Positions 25,322 through 33,083 of a DNA stretch of 64,000 nucleotides are shown in pieces. Both the position numbers and the translations under genes were made by a program. Source of the stretch: Trujillonella endophytica (GTDB lineage: Bacteria; Actinomycetota; Actinomycetes; Mycobacteriales; Geodermatophilaceae); contig NZ_JABGCI010000014.1 in NCBI RefSeq assembly GCF_019799905.1, positions 1 through 64,000 on the forward strand, given 5' to 3'. Under the pieces are notes generated by a model. That model saw only the letters and a list, made by a program, of their open reading frames with translations, was not told where the DNA came from and did no database searches. Numbering within the stretch: position 1 is the stretch's first letter; every line of letters begins with the position of its first letter.

Positions 25322-25354
25322 GGGACTCCTCACGGCGACGCCGTGGGGGGTCCC
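25322..25354 (+). terminator. Hairpin terminator after aztD
   Basis: A 16-base stem with two G-T pairs (25322-25337 with 25339-25354) lies 20 bases after the aztD stop. It marks the likely end of the Zur-controlled transcript before the YcnI-like gene. Confidence 0.7.
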
Positions 25355-25494
25355 GTCGCGTCGGGGGACCCGGCTCCCGGTGATCGTGGTCACTGCCGGG
25401 CCGGACCGGGAACCGGGGGCCGGGCCGGGACGACTACTGCAGCACCGCACGGATCCGGCAGGAGGCCGGCCGGCGGACGACCGAGGAGCTGCCC

Positions 25495-26229
25495 GTGCCC
25501 GCTCGCCCCCTCCGTGTCCTCGCCGCCGCGTCCGTCGCGACGGCTGCAGTCCTGGCTGCGGGGGCCGGTTCCGCGTCGGCGCACGTGCGCGTGTCCTCCA
25601 CGGACGCGGCCCCCGGCGGGTATGGCGAGATGACGTTCCGCGTGCCGAACGAGAGCGACACGGCGTCGACGATCTCCCTGCGCGTGCAGGTCCCCGCGGA
25701 GACCCCGCTGGCCTCGGTGAGCGTCGAGCCGGTCCCCGGATGGACGGCGACGACGACCACCGGACCGATCGACCCGGCGGTGGAGGTGCACGGCACCGAG
25801 ATCACCGAGGCCGTCACCGAGATCACCTGGACCGCCGACCCGGGTGCCGGCATCGGGCCGGGGGAGTACCAGACCTTCTCGATCAGTGCCGGACCGGTCC
25901 CCGAGGTCGACTCGCTCACCTTCCCGGCCATCCAGACCTACGACGACGGCACGGAGCAGGCCTGGATCGAGCCGACCGTCGAGGGCGAGGAGGAGCCGGA
26001 GAGCCCGGCCCCCGTCCTGACCCTGACCGGCGAGGGGACCGGCGCGCACGGTGCGGACGCGGACGGCCCGACGGTGTCCGAGGCGTCCTCGGCCACGGGG
26101 ACGGGCGTGGACGACGACTCCGGCAGCAACGGACTGACCGTGACCGCGCTCGTCGTCGGCATCGCGGGCCTGCTCGCCGGGGCCGCCGGGCTCGGGCTGG
26201 GACTGGCCGCCCGCCGGCGCACGAGCTGA
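25495..26229 (+). CDS. YcnI-family (DUF1775) copper/metal-binding cell-surface protein
   Basis: A 244-residue protein: a signal peptide ending ASA (cleavage before His30), a YcnI-like immunoglobulin-fold domain (about 30-160), an acidic Ser/Thr-rich linker and a C-terminal membrane helix (about 215-237) with a basic tail. In YcnI the mature N-terminal His coordinates copper; here the mature protein begins HVRVSS, so the ligand is kept. The start is GTG at 25495 after GAGGAG. First gene of a three-gene run with a MauE-like protein and a DsbA-like thioredoxin, next to the zinc genes but with no Zur box of its own. Confidence 0.85.
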   Translation: MPARPLRVLAAASVATAAVLAAGAGSASAHVRVSSTDAAPGGYGEMTFRVPNESDTASTISLRVQVPAETPLASVSVEPVPGWTATTTTGPIDPAVEVHGTEITEAVTEITWTADPGAGIGPGEYQTFSISAGPVPEVDSLTFPAIQTYDDGTEQAWIEPTVEGEEEPESPAPVLTLTGEGTGAHGADADGPTVSEASSATGTGVDDDSGSNGLTVTALVVGIAGLLAGAAGLGLGLAARRRTS

Positions 26230-26231
26230 TC

Positions 26232-26756
26232 ATGGGTGGTGCCGTGGCGCCGTCGCGGCGCCGGGACGCGGCGGCGGTCCTCCCCTGGGGAGGGACCGCC
26301 GTCCGCCTCGTGCTCGGCGGGGTGTGGGTGGTCGCCGGGCTGCTCAAGCTGCCCGACCCGGCCGCCGCCGAGCGTGCCGTGCGCGCGTACCAGCTGGCGC
26401 CCGAGGCGCTCGTCCCGCTGCTCGCCTTCGGGCTCCCGGTGCTCGAGGTCGCGGTCGGCGTGCTGCTGCTGGCCGGCGCCTTCGTGCGGCCGGCGGCCGT
26501 GGTCTCCGCGCTGCTGCTCGCCGGGTTCACCGCCGCGGTCGCCTCCGCGTGGGCGCGCGGCCTGTCCATCGACTGCGGCTGCTTCGGCGACGGCGGCGAG
26601 GTCGACGCGGACCGGACGGCCTACCTGAGCGAGATCGTCCGCGACGTCGCACTGCTGGCCGGCTCCCTGCTGCTCGTCGCGCGACCCCGGACCCGGCTGG
26701 CGCTGCTCGACCGCGCCGCCACCCCCCGAGGAGGACCCGATGCCCACGACACCTGA
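26232..26756 (+). CDS. MauE/DoxX-like membrane protein
   Basis: A 174-residue protein with four membrane helices. The first helix pair (RLVLGGVWVVAGLLKLPDP) is typical for MauE/DoxX proteins, and the redox-type motif SIDCGCFGDGGEV with Cys-Gly-Cys is found in the MauE members that pair with thioredoxin-like proteins. It follows the YcnI gene by two bases and overlaps the next, DsbA-like gene by 17 bases. It probably passes reducing equivalents to that partner across the membrane (inference). Confidence 0.8.
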   Translation: MGGAVAPSRRRDAAAVLPWGGTAVRLVLGGVWVVAGLLKLPDPAAAERAVRAYQLAPEALVPLLAFGLPVLEVAVGVLLLAGAFVRPAAVVSALLLAGFTAAVASAWARGLSIDCGCFGDGGEVDADRTAYLSEIVRDVALLAGSLLLVARPRTRLALLDRAATPRGGPDAHDT

Positions 26757-27519
26757 CCGGACCCCGACCCGAGGCCGGCAGGCCGCCCGGGACCGCATCG
26801 CCGCGCGGCGGACCGCCGAGCTCGCCGCCGAGCAGGCCGGCCGTCGCCGGCGGGTCCAGCTGGTCACCGCCGTCGCCGTGGCGGTGGCCGTGCTGGTCGC
26901 CGTCGTCGTCACCGTGGTCGTCCAGTCCGCCCGCACCGACACCAGCGGCGCGGTGGCGCCCGCGAACACCGCCGCGGGGACCGCGGAGACCGGCTTCGCG
27001 CGCGGGCCCGCTGACGCGCCCGTCACCGTCGACGTCTACGAGGACTACCTGTGCCCGGCCTGCCGGGTCTTCGAGGCCGACGCCGCCGGGACCATCGACG
27101 AGCTCGTCGCCGCCGGTGAGGTGCGCGTCCGCGTGCGGCCGGTGGCCATCCTGGACCGGCTGTCCGACGACGAGTACTCCACCCGCGCCGCCAACGCCGC
27201 CGCGGTCGTGGCCGACGCGGCCGGCGCCGGCGCCTTCGCCGAGCTCAGCGAGCTGCTGTTCGCCCGCCAGCCCGCCGAGGGGGGTCCCGGGCTGTCCGAC
27301 GACGAGCTGATCGACCTGGCGGCCCAGGCCGGCGCCACGGGGGACGACGTCGCCGCCGGCATCCGCGACCTCCGCTTCGGCGACTGGGTCGCGGCGGCGA
27401 CCGACCGGGCCAGCCGGGACGGGCTCACCGGCACCCCGTGGGTGCTCGTCGACGGCGAGCCGCTCGAGGCCCCGACCGCCGAGGCGCTGACCGCCGCCGT
27501 CGAGGCCGCCTCGGCCTGA
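26740..27519 (+). CDS. Membrane-anchored DsbA-family thioredoxin
   Basis: A 259-residue thiol-disulfide protein. A basic N-terminus, a membrane anchor (about 40-62) and an extracytoplasmic thioredoxin domain with active site YLCPACRV (Cys105 and Cys108). A cis-Pro loop (LTGTPWVLVDG) completes the fold, and a helical insertion (about 130-210) is typical of DsbA-like Thioredoxin_4 members. ATG 26740 is preceded by GAGGAGG. The MauE-like gene upstream is its likely electron partner, and YcnI may be a substrate or copper-site client. Confidence 0.9.
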   Translation: MPTTPDRTPTRGRQAARDRIAARRTAELAAEQAGRRRRVQLVTAVAVAVAVLVAVVVTVVVQSARTDTSGAVAPANTAAGTAETGFARGPADAPVTVDVYEDYLCPACRVFEADAAGTIDELVAAGEVRVRVRPVAILDRLSDDEYSTRAANAAAVVADAAGAGAFAELSELLFARQPAEGGPGLSDDELIDLAAQAGATGDDVAAGIRDLRFGDWVAAATDRASRDGLTGTPWVLVDGEPLEAPTAEALTAAVEAASA

Positions 27520-27537
27520 CCCGGCGCGCGGGCGCGG

Positions 27538-27917
27538 TCAGCCCGCGTAGGTGTCGGCGGGTGGGTCGACGGGCCGCACCGACACCGGCGTGATGACCGC
27601 CTGGGGGTAGCCGTGGGACGGGTGGGGCACCGGCGCCGCGTACGTGCCGATCACCTCCACCCACTGGTCACGTCGGGCTGCCTGGGCCGCTGCGCGCTCG
27701 GTGCCCTGGCCGGGATCGCGCACCGCGACGGCGACACCGGCCACGCCGGCGCGGCGGTGTGGCTGTCCGGCGCGCAGGAGGCCGGACGGGCCGGGGTGCT
27801 GTGCCGGTGGATCGCCGGGGGCGGGCCCTCGGACGACCCGCGCAGGCAGGTGCCCGCCGAGCTGCGTGCAGCGGTCGCCGGTTCGGTCCGCCCCCGGTGC
27901 TCGGACCGGCCTGAGCG
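27538..27917 (-). pseudogene. Degraded TIGR03943/DUF1980 (YcgQ-like) gene 3' of zur
   Basis: On the minus strand the last 45 or so codons read like the C-terminus of a DUF1980 protein (DQWVEVIGTYAAPVPH and VRPVDPPADTYAG). Upstream in that frame the sequence loses sense, while another frame gives SCAPDSHTAA, similar to the SCCAADAQ-type motif of the family. No suitable start codon is seen. I read this as a frameshifted remnant of a Zur-regulated YcgQ-like partner, which often adjoins zur in actinobacteria. The alternative is noncoding sequence that mimics it. This also fills the gap between the thioredoxin and zur genes. Confidence 0.4.
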
Positions 27918-28316
27918 TCAGTTCCCCGCGGCGCGGCACTCGGCGCAGGTGCCGAAGATCTCCAGCGTGTGGCTGACGTCGGCGAAGCCGTGCTCGCCGG
28001 CCACGTCGTCGGCCCAGCGCTCGACGGCGGGGCCGGCGACCTCCACGGTGCGGCCGCAGGAGCGGCACACCAGGTGGTGGTGGTGCTGGCTGCTGCATCG
28101 GCGGTAGAGCTGCTCGCCGCTGTCGGTGCGGATGGAGTCGAGCTCGCCGTCGTCGGCCAGCGACTGCACGGCGCGGTAGACCGTCGACAGCCCGACCTTG
28201 CCGCCGGAGGCCCGGAGCTTGGCGTAGACGTCCTGTGCGCTGTGGAAGCCCTCGAGGTCGGTGAAGAGCAACCGGATGGCGTCACGCTGTGGAGTCGGAC
28301 GGGTCACGCTCTCCAT
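27918..28316 (-). CDS. zur: Zinc uptake regulator Zur (Fur family)
   Basis: A 132-residue Fur-family repressor. The winged helix spans about 8-75 (VGLSTVYRAVQSLADDGEL recognition region), followed by SSQHHHHLVCRSCG and two CXXC pairs (Cys84/Cys87 and Cys124/Cys127) for structural zinc. The His stretch is like that in Zur rather than in PerR or Nur. It closes the zinc island. I see no Zur box before its own start, so autoregulation is not indicated. Zinc-loaded Zur would bind the boxes at 19245, 20981 and 24023. Confidence 0.9.
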   Translation of the reverse strand: MESVTRPTPQRDAIRLLFTDLEGFHSAQDVYAKLRASGGKVGLSTVYRAVQSLADDGELDSIRTDSGEQLYRRCSSQHHHHLVCRSCGRTVEVAGPAVERWADDVAGEHGFADVSHTLEIFGTCAECRAAGN

Positions 28317-28344
28317 CGTGGCACGGACGGTCGGGTCGCCGGCA

Positions 28345-29568
28345 TCAGCCGAACGAGCGGCCCTCTCCCCGGTAGGTCGGGTACTCGCCGGTCAGTCGCT
28401 CCCCGGCGAGCGTGTGCAGGACGTCGACGTGCTCGGCGAGCTCCCCGGCCTTGGCGTGCCGGAACCACACCCGGTCCCCGATCCGCAGCCGGTCGGCGGC
28501 CGGTCCGCGCAGCGGCGTCTGCACCTCGCCGGCGCCCTCGGTGCCGATCGTCCGCAGCCCGGCCGGGTGCACCGGCACGGGCAGCCGGTCGGCACCCGGC
28601 GGCCCCGAGGCGATCCAGCCACCACCGGCGACGGTGACCGTCCCGGGTGCCGGGCGGCGCGTCACCGGCAGGGCGAACAGCGCGGCGGGGCGGCCGCGGA
28701 AGGCGCGGTAGCCGTCGAACAGCGTGGGGGAGTAGAGCCCCGACCCGGCCGCCAGCTCGGTCACCGCGGGGTCGGCCGCCGTCGTCTCCAGGCTGCCGGT
28801 GCCCCCGCCGTTGACGAACTCCAGCTCCGCCACCGCGCGCACCGCGGCGACCGCGGCGGCCCGCCGGCCGGTCAGCTCCCGGACGGACATCGCTTGCACC
28901 CGGCGGACGGCCAGCCCGTGCAGCGGCCGGCCCGGGGGCGCGTCCTGGACGCCGGCCACCTGCGCCTCGTAGGCCATGAGCCCCACCAGCCGGAACCCGG
29001 CCCGCCCGGTGACCTCCCGGGCCAGCGCCGCGGCCTGCTCCGGCGTGTGCACCGGCGACCGGCGGACGCCGACGTGCAGCCGCCCGCCGGCCGCGCGCAG
29101 CGACGCGTCCAGGTCCAGGCAGACCCGGACCGCCGGCCGGCTCCCCGCGGGGGCCACCGCGTCGACGAGGTCCAGGTGGTCGGGGGAGTCGACCATCAGC
29201 GTGATGCGGGCGGCGAGCGCCGGATCGGCGGTCAGCCGGCGCAGCGCCGCCCGGTCGGCGGTGGGGTAGCCGACGACGACGTCGGTCGACACCGGGTCCC
29301 CGTCGCCGGCCAGCCACAGGGCCTCGGCGAGCGTGTAGGCCAGCACGCCGGCGAAGCCGGGCCGGGCGAGCACGCGGCGCAGCACCGGGCGGCAGCGCAC
29401 CGACTTGCTCGCCACCCGGATCGGCCGCCCGCCCGCACGTCGCTCCAGGTCGGCGGCGTTGGCGTCGAGGGCGTCCAGGTCGAGCACGGCCAGCGGCGGG
29501 TCGAGGTCGGCCGTCGCCGCGTCGAGCCGGGAGCGGGCGGGATCGGCGCTGCTGGCGGGACGGCTCAC
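28345..29568 (-). CDS. PLP-dependent amino acid deaminase/aldolase (alanine racemase N-domain)
   Basis: A 407-residue fold-type III PLP enzyme. The PLP lysine lies in IRVASKSVRC (about residue 53) and the barrel continues with GLMAYEAQVAGVQD. The C-terminal domain carries the D-threonine-aldolase-like metal-site region (RIGDRVWFRHAKAGELAEHVD). Members are labelled amino acid deaminase/aldolase, and the precise reaction is unknown. The gene is divergent from a lactone oxidase with 77 bases between, an arrangement I recall from other actinobacteria. The start is GTG at 29566-29568. Confidence 0.85.
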   Translation of the reverse strand: MSRPASSADPARSRLDAATADLDPPLAVLDLDALDANAADLERRAGGRPIRVASKSVRCRPVLRRVLARPGFAGVLAYTLAEALWLAGDGDPVSTDVVVGYPTADRAALRRLTADPALAARITLMVDSPDHLDLVDAVAPAGSRPAVRVCLDLDASLRAAGGRLHVGVRRSPVHTPEQAAALAREVTGRAGFRLVGLMAYEAQVAGVQDAPPGRPLHGLAVRRVQAMSVRELTGRRAAAVAAVRAVAELEFVNGGGTGSLETTAADPAVTELAAGSGLYSPTLFDGYRAFRGRPAALFALPVTRRPAPGTVTVAGGGWIASGPPGADRLPVPVHPAGLRTIGTEGAGEVQTPLRGPAADRLRIGDRVWFRHAKAGELAEHVDVLHTLAGERLTGEYPTYRGEGRSFG

Positions 29569-29645
29569 GGGAGCGGAGCATGCTGCGCCGCGAGGAAGTG
29601 GGTCAAGTGTCCCAGTAAGCTGCGCCCCGATCCCGAGGAGGCGGT

Positions 29646-30965
29646 GTGCCGGAGCGCAGCAGCTGGCGCAACTGGGCCGGCGACCAGCGGGCGGACGGCG
29701 TCCCCGTGCTGCGGCCCGCCGGCACCGACGCGCTGGTCTCGGCGCTGACCACCGCGGCCGCGGCCGGCCGCCGGGTCCGCCCGCTGGGCAGCGGCCACTC
29801 GTTCAGCGCCGTGGCCCGGCCCGACGACCACGCGCTGGCCCTCGACCGGCACGCGGCCCTCCTCGACGTGGACGCGACCGGGCTGGTCACCGTCCAGTCG
29901 GGGATGCCGCTGTACCGGCTGACCGCCGAGCTGGCCGCCCGCGGCCGGGCGCTGACCAACCTCGGTGACATCGACCGGCAGACCGTCGCCGGGGCGGTGT
30001 CCACCGGCACCCACGGCACCGGCGCCGCATTCGGCGGGCTGGCCACCCAGCTGCGCGGCCTGCAGCTGGTCACCCCCGGCGGTGAGGTGCTCCGCTGCTC
30101 GGCCACCGAACGCCCCGACGTCTTCTCCGCCGCCCGGATCTCCCTCGGCGCGCTGGGGGTGCTCGACACCGTGACGCTGCAGGCGGTGCCGGCCTTCGCG
30201 CTGCGCGCCGAGGAGGGGACGGCCCGGCTGCCGGAGCTGGTGGACGGGTTCGCCGCGTACATGTCGTCGGCCGACCACGTCGAGTTCTACTGGTTCCCGC
30301 ACACCGACCGGTGCCTCACCAAGCGCAACACCCGGGTGCCGCTGACCGACGTCGCGCCGCTGCCCCGGCTGCGCGCGTTCTGGGCCGACGAGGTGCTGGC
30401 CAACGCCGGGCTCGCGGCCGTCGTCGCCGCGGGCCGCCGGGTGCCCGCGCTGGTCGCGCCGCTGGCCCGGTTCTCGGCCGGCGCGCTGGGTGCGCGCACC
30501 TACACCGACGCCGCGCACCGCGTCTTCGTCTCCCGGCGCCGGGTCCGGTTCCGGGAGATGGAGTACGCCGTCCCGCGGGAGGCGGCGCCGGAGGTGCTCA
30601 CGGAGCTGCGCCGGGCGGTCGACGCGAGCGACTGGCGGGTGCCGTTCCCGGTCGAGCTGCGGGTCGCCGCGGCCGACGACGTCCCGCTGTCCACGGCGTA
30701 CGGCCGCGACACCGCCTACGTCGCCGTCCACGTGCCCGCGCGCAGCGAGCCGGGGGAGTACTTCCGCACCTTCGAGGCCATCGCGTGCGCGGTGGGCGGG
30801 CGGCCGCACTGGGGGAAGCTGCACTCGCTGGACGCCGCCGAGCTGGCCGGCCGGTATCCGCGGTTCGGCGAGTTCACCGCGCTGCGCGACCGGCTGGACC
30901 CGACCGGGGTGCTGGCCAACGCCCACCTGGACCGGGTGCTCGGCCGCGCCCCGGGGCGGGACTGA
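29646..30965 (+). CDS. D-arabinono-1,4-lactone oxidase-like FAD oxidoreductase
   Basis: A 439-residue enzyme of the aldonolactone/alditol oxidase family. The FAD domain has the PLGSGHSFSAVA motif, where in alditol and lactone oxidases the His binds FAD covalently (GSGHS), and GAVSTGTHGTG. The ALO domain ends with HWGKLH, a family signature, and LANAHLDRVLG. Predicted to oxidise sugar lactones or alditols with O2, making H2O2. It is preceded by AGGAGG and followed after one base by a TetR gene. No catalase is nearby. Confidence 0.9.
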   Translation: MPERSSWRNWAGDQRADGVPVLRPAGTDALVSALTTAAAAGRRVRPLGSGHSFSAVARPDDHALALDRHAALLDVDATGLVTVQSGMPLYRLTAELAARGRALTNLGDIDRQTVAGAVSTGTHGTGAAFGGLATQLRGLQLVTPGGEVLRCSATERPDVFSAARISLGALGVLDTVTLQAVPAFALRAEEGTARLPELVDGFAAYMSSADHVEFYWFPHTDRCLTKRNTRVPLTDVAPLPRLRAFWADEVLANAGLAAVVAAGRRVPALVAPLARFSAGALGARTYTDAAHRVFVSRRRVRFREMEYAVPREAAPEVLTELRRAVDASDWRVPFPVELRVAAADDVPLSTAYGRDTAYVAVHVPARSEPGEYFRTFEAIACAVGGRPHWGKLHSLDAAELAGRYPRFGEFTALRDRLDPTGVLANAHLDRVLGRAPGRD

Positions 30966-30966
30966 C

Positions 30967-31623
30967 GTGCCCCGGCTGGCGGTCGCGGAGCGGCGGGCGG
31001 CGCTGGTCGAGGCCGCCCTGCGCGTGATGGGCCGCGACGGGCTCGCCGCCGGCACCACCCGCGCCGTCGTCGCCGAGGCCGGGATGTCGCTGGCGAGCTT
31101 CCACTACGCCTTCGCGTCCCGGGACGAGCTGCTCGCCGAGCTGGTGCGCCGGGTCGTCGGCCGGGAGGTGGCCGCCGCCACCGCCGCACTGGACCCCGGA
31201 GCCGGGCTCACCGGCTGCCTGCGGACCGCCGCGGCCGCCTACGTCGCCCACCTCGAGGCCGACCCCGGCGCCGAGCAGCTGATGCTCGAGCTGACCCTGC
31301 ACGCGGTGCGCGACCCGGCGCTGCGCCCGGTCGCCCGCGACCAGTACCGCGCCTACGCCGCGGCCGCTGCGACGTTCCTGGAGCGGACGGCCGCCCTGAC
31401 CGGCTCGGCGTGGCGCGGGCCGGTCGCCGAGCCCGCCCGGCTGCTGGTGACGGTGGTGGACGGCGCGACGACGACGTGGCTGGTCGACCGCGACACCGCG
31501 GCCACCCGGGCGACCCTGGACGCGGTCGCCGACCTGCTGGTCACCCGCTACGCCGTCGTCCCGGCGGAGGGGATCCGGAGGCCGCACGCCTCCGGATCCC
31601 CTCCAGGGGGGCTCACGGGGTGA
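30967..31623 (+). CDS. TetR/AcrR family regulator
   Basis: A 218-residue TetR protein. The HTH covers about residues 8-52 (ERRAALVEAALRVMGRDG, GTTRAVVAEAGMSLASFHYAF) and the C-terminus is an Ala-rich ligand domain. The GTG start is one base after the oxidase stop, so it is co-transcribed and probably controls the oxidase/PLP divergon. The last 20 or so codons contain a perfect hairpin (31566-31604) and overlap the end of the convergent alcohol dehydrogenase gene by 11 bases. Confidence 0.9.
   Translation: MPRLAVAERRAALVEAALRVMGRDGLAAGTTRAVVAEAGMSLASFHYAFASRDELLAELVRRVVGREVAAATAALDPGAGLTGCLRTAAAAYVAHLEADPGAEQLMLELTLHAVRDPALRPVARDQYRAYAAAAATFLERTAALTGSAWRGPVAEPARLLVTVVDGATTTWLVDRDTAATRATLDAVADLLVTRYAVVPAEGIRRPHASGSPPGGLTG
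31566..31604. terminator. Perfect hairpin inside the 3' end of the TetR coding region
   Basis: A 17-base perfect stem (31566-31582 with 31588-31604) with a five-base loop sits in the last codons of the TetR gene, between it and the convergent dehydrogenase gene. It should serve as a bidirectional terminator, while encoding protein residues. Confidence 0.75.
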
Positions 31624-32794
31624 GCAGGACCTTCACCGCGCCGTCCTTCTTCTCACGGAAGTTGGCGTAGGCCTCGGGAGCCTGCTCCAGCGGCACGTGG
31701 TGGGTGGCGAAGTCGTCGACGCCCAGCGGGTCGCCCTCGGTGAGGATCGGCAGGATGTCGGGCACCCAGCGCCACACGTTGGCCTGCCCCATGCGCAGCT
31801 GGATCTGCTTGTCGAACATCCGCATGAGGGGCATCGGGTCGGTCGCGCCGCCGTAGACGCCGGACAGCGAGATCGTGCCGCCCCGGCGCACGGCCTCGAT
31901 GGCGGTGTTCAGCGCGGCCATGCGGTCCACGCCGACCACCTGCATGACCTTCTCCATGATCGCGTCCGGGACGATCGCCGTGGCCTTCTGGGCGAGGCTC
32001 GCCAGCGGGGAGCCGTGCGCCTCCATTCCGACGGCGTCGATCACGGCGTCGGCGCCGCGGCCGTCCGTGGCGTCCCGGATCGCCTGCACGACCTCGGACT
32101 GCTCCGTCGAGCGGATGACCTGGGTGCCGCGCCGGGTCGCCCGGGCGATCCGCTCCGGGACGACGTCGGAGGCGTAGACCTTCTCGATCCCGAGGTGGTG
32201 GGCGATGCGGGTGCACATGTCGCCGATCGGGCCGAGTCCGAGCACGAGCAGGGTGCCGCCCGGCGGCACCGCGGCGTACTGCACGGCCTGCCAGGCGGTG
32301 GGCAGGACGTCGGAGAGGTAGACGAACCGGTCGTCGGGCAGGCCGTCCGGGACCTTGATCGGCAGCGTGTTGCCGAACGGCACGCGCAGGTACTCGGCCT
32401 GCCCGCCGGGCACCTGGCCGTAGAGCTTCGTGTAGCCGAACAGCGAGGCGCCGAAGCCCTGGTCGCGGTTCTGCGTGGTCTCGCACTGGGACTGCAGCCC
32501 CTGCGAGCACATCCAGCAGGTGCCGCAGGAGATGTTGAACGGGACGACGACGCGGTCGCCGGCCTTGACGGCGGTCACGTCCCTGCCGACCTCGCGGACG
32601 ATCCCCATCGGCTCGTGGCCCATGACGTCACCGACGCTCATGAACGGCGCCATCACCTCGATGAGGTGCAGATCGGAGCCGCAGATGCCGCTGGACGTCA
32701 CCTCGACGACGACGTCCGTGGGCTCCTGGATCGTCGGGTCGGGGACGGTGTCCACCCGGACGTCGGCTCGGCCGTGCCAGGTCACTGCGCGCAT
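31613..32794 (-). CDS. Zinc-dependent alcohol dehydrogenase (FDH-like MDR)
   Basis: A 393-residue zinc MDR enzyme. Catalytic zinc ligands: Cys in GICGSDLH and His-Glu in GHEPMG. Structural zinc cysteines: CGTCWMCSQGLQSQC. The Rossmann fold appears as LGLGPIGDMCTRIA. The sequence type (GFGASLFGYTKLYG, FVYLSDVLPTAWQAVQYA) is that of glutathione-independent formaldehyde or threonine-type dehydrogenases. ATG at 32794 is preceded by GAGGAG. It is divergent from the M23 peptidase gene across a region with palindromes. Confidence 0.9.
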   Translation of the reverse strand: MRAVTWHGRADVRVDTVPDPTIQEPTDVVVEVTSSGICGSDLHLIEVMAPFMSVGDVMGHEPMGIVREVGRDVTAVKAGDRVVVPFNISCGTCWMCSQGLQSQCETTQNRDQGFGASLFGYTKLYGQVPGGQAEYLRVPFGNTLPIKVPDGLPDDRFVYLSDVLPTAWQAVQYAAVPPGGTLLVLGLGPIGDMCTRIAHHLGIEKVYASDVVPERIARATRRGTQVIRSTEQSEVVQAIRDATDGRGADAVIDAVGMEAHGSPLASLAQKATAIVPDAIMEKVMQVVGVDRMAALNTAIEAVRRGGTISLSGVYGGATDPMPLMRMFDKQIQLRMGQANVWRWVPDILPILTEGDPLGVDDFATHHVPLEQAPEAYANFREKKDGAVKVLLTP

Positions 32795-32912
32795 GCGGGG
32801 GGCTCCTCTTAGTCGTCGTCGGCAGGTCCGACCAGAGCCTTCTGCCCGGTCATCTGCCGTTCGCGCCTCGTTCAACGCTCAACCGGCGCGTCGCTCACCG
32901 TCGGTGAAGCGA

Positions 32913-32930
32913 GTTCGACGGAACGTCGAA
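32913..32930. promoter_or_regulatory. Palindrome in the divergent region
   Basis: TTCGACG-GAA-CGTCGAA (32914-32930) is a perfect 7+3+7 palindrome in the 289-base gap between the dehydrogenase and M23 genes. It is a candidate operator; no known regulator motif fits. Confidence 0.45.
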
Positions 32931-32966
32931 TTACAACCGTGCAGCTCCGTGGCCAATCCCACAGAA

Positions 32967-32992
32967 CTGAGAGGGCATACCCCGCCTCTCAG
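32967..32992 (+). other. Hairpin in the likely M23 leader
   Basis: CTGAGAGG (32967-32974) pairs with CCTCTCAG (32985-32992) over a 10-base loop. It is about 90 bases upstream of the M23 start. I found no known riboswitch core around it. Confidence 0.4.
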
Positions 32993-33083
32993 ATCACGAA
33001 CCGGTCACGGCGTGTTTACATGGCCCCCGTTCCTTCCCCGGACCACACGCAACACGTCCTTGTCCCCTGCGGAAGACAGGTGC

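Noticed and set aside
27613..28107. A plus-strand gene opposite zur and the DUF1980 remnant
   Set aside because: Part reads plausibly as protein, but it runs across the zur coding region and ends without any family-like feature; the minus-strand interpretation fits the context better.
32913..32924. GTTC-NNNN-GAAC as a LexA (SOS) box
   Set aside because: The actinobacterial LexA box is GAAC-NNNN-GTTC; the order here is reversed, so it is only a generic palindrome.
32967..32992. CTGAGAGG hairpin as part of a TPP riboswitch
   Set aside because: The second conserved element (ACCTGATC-like) is missing, and the neighbouring gene is a peptidoglycan peptidase, not a thiamine gene.
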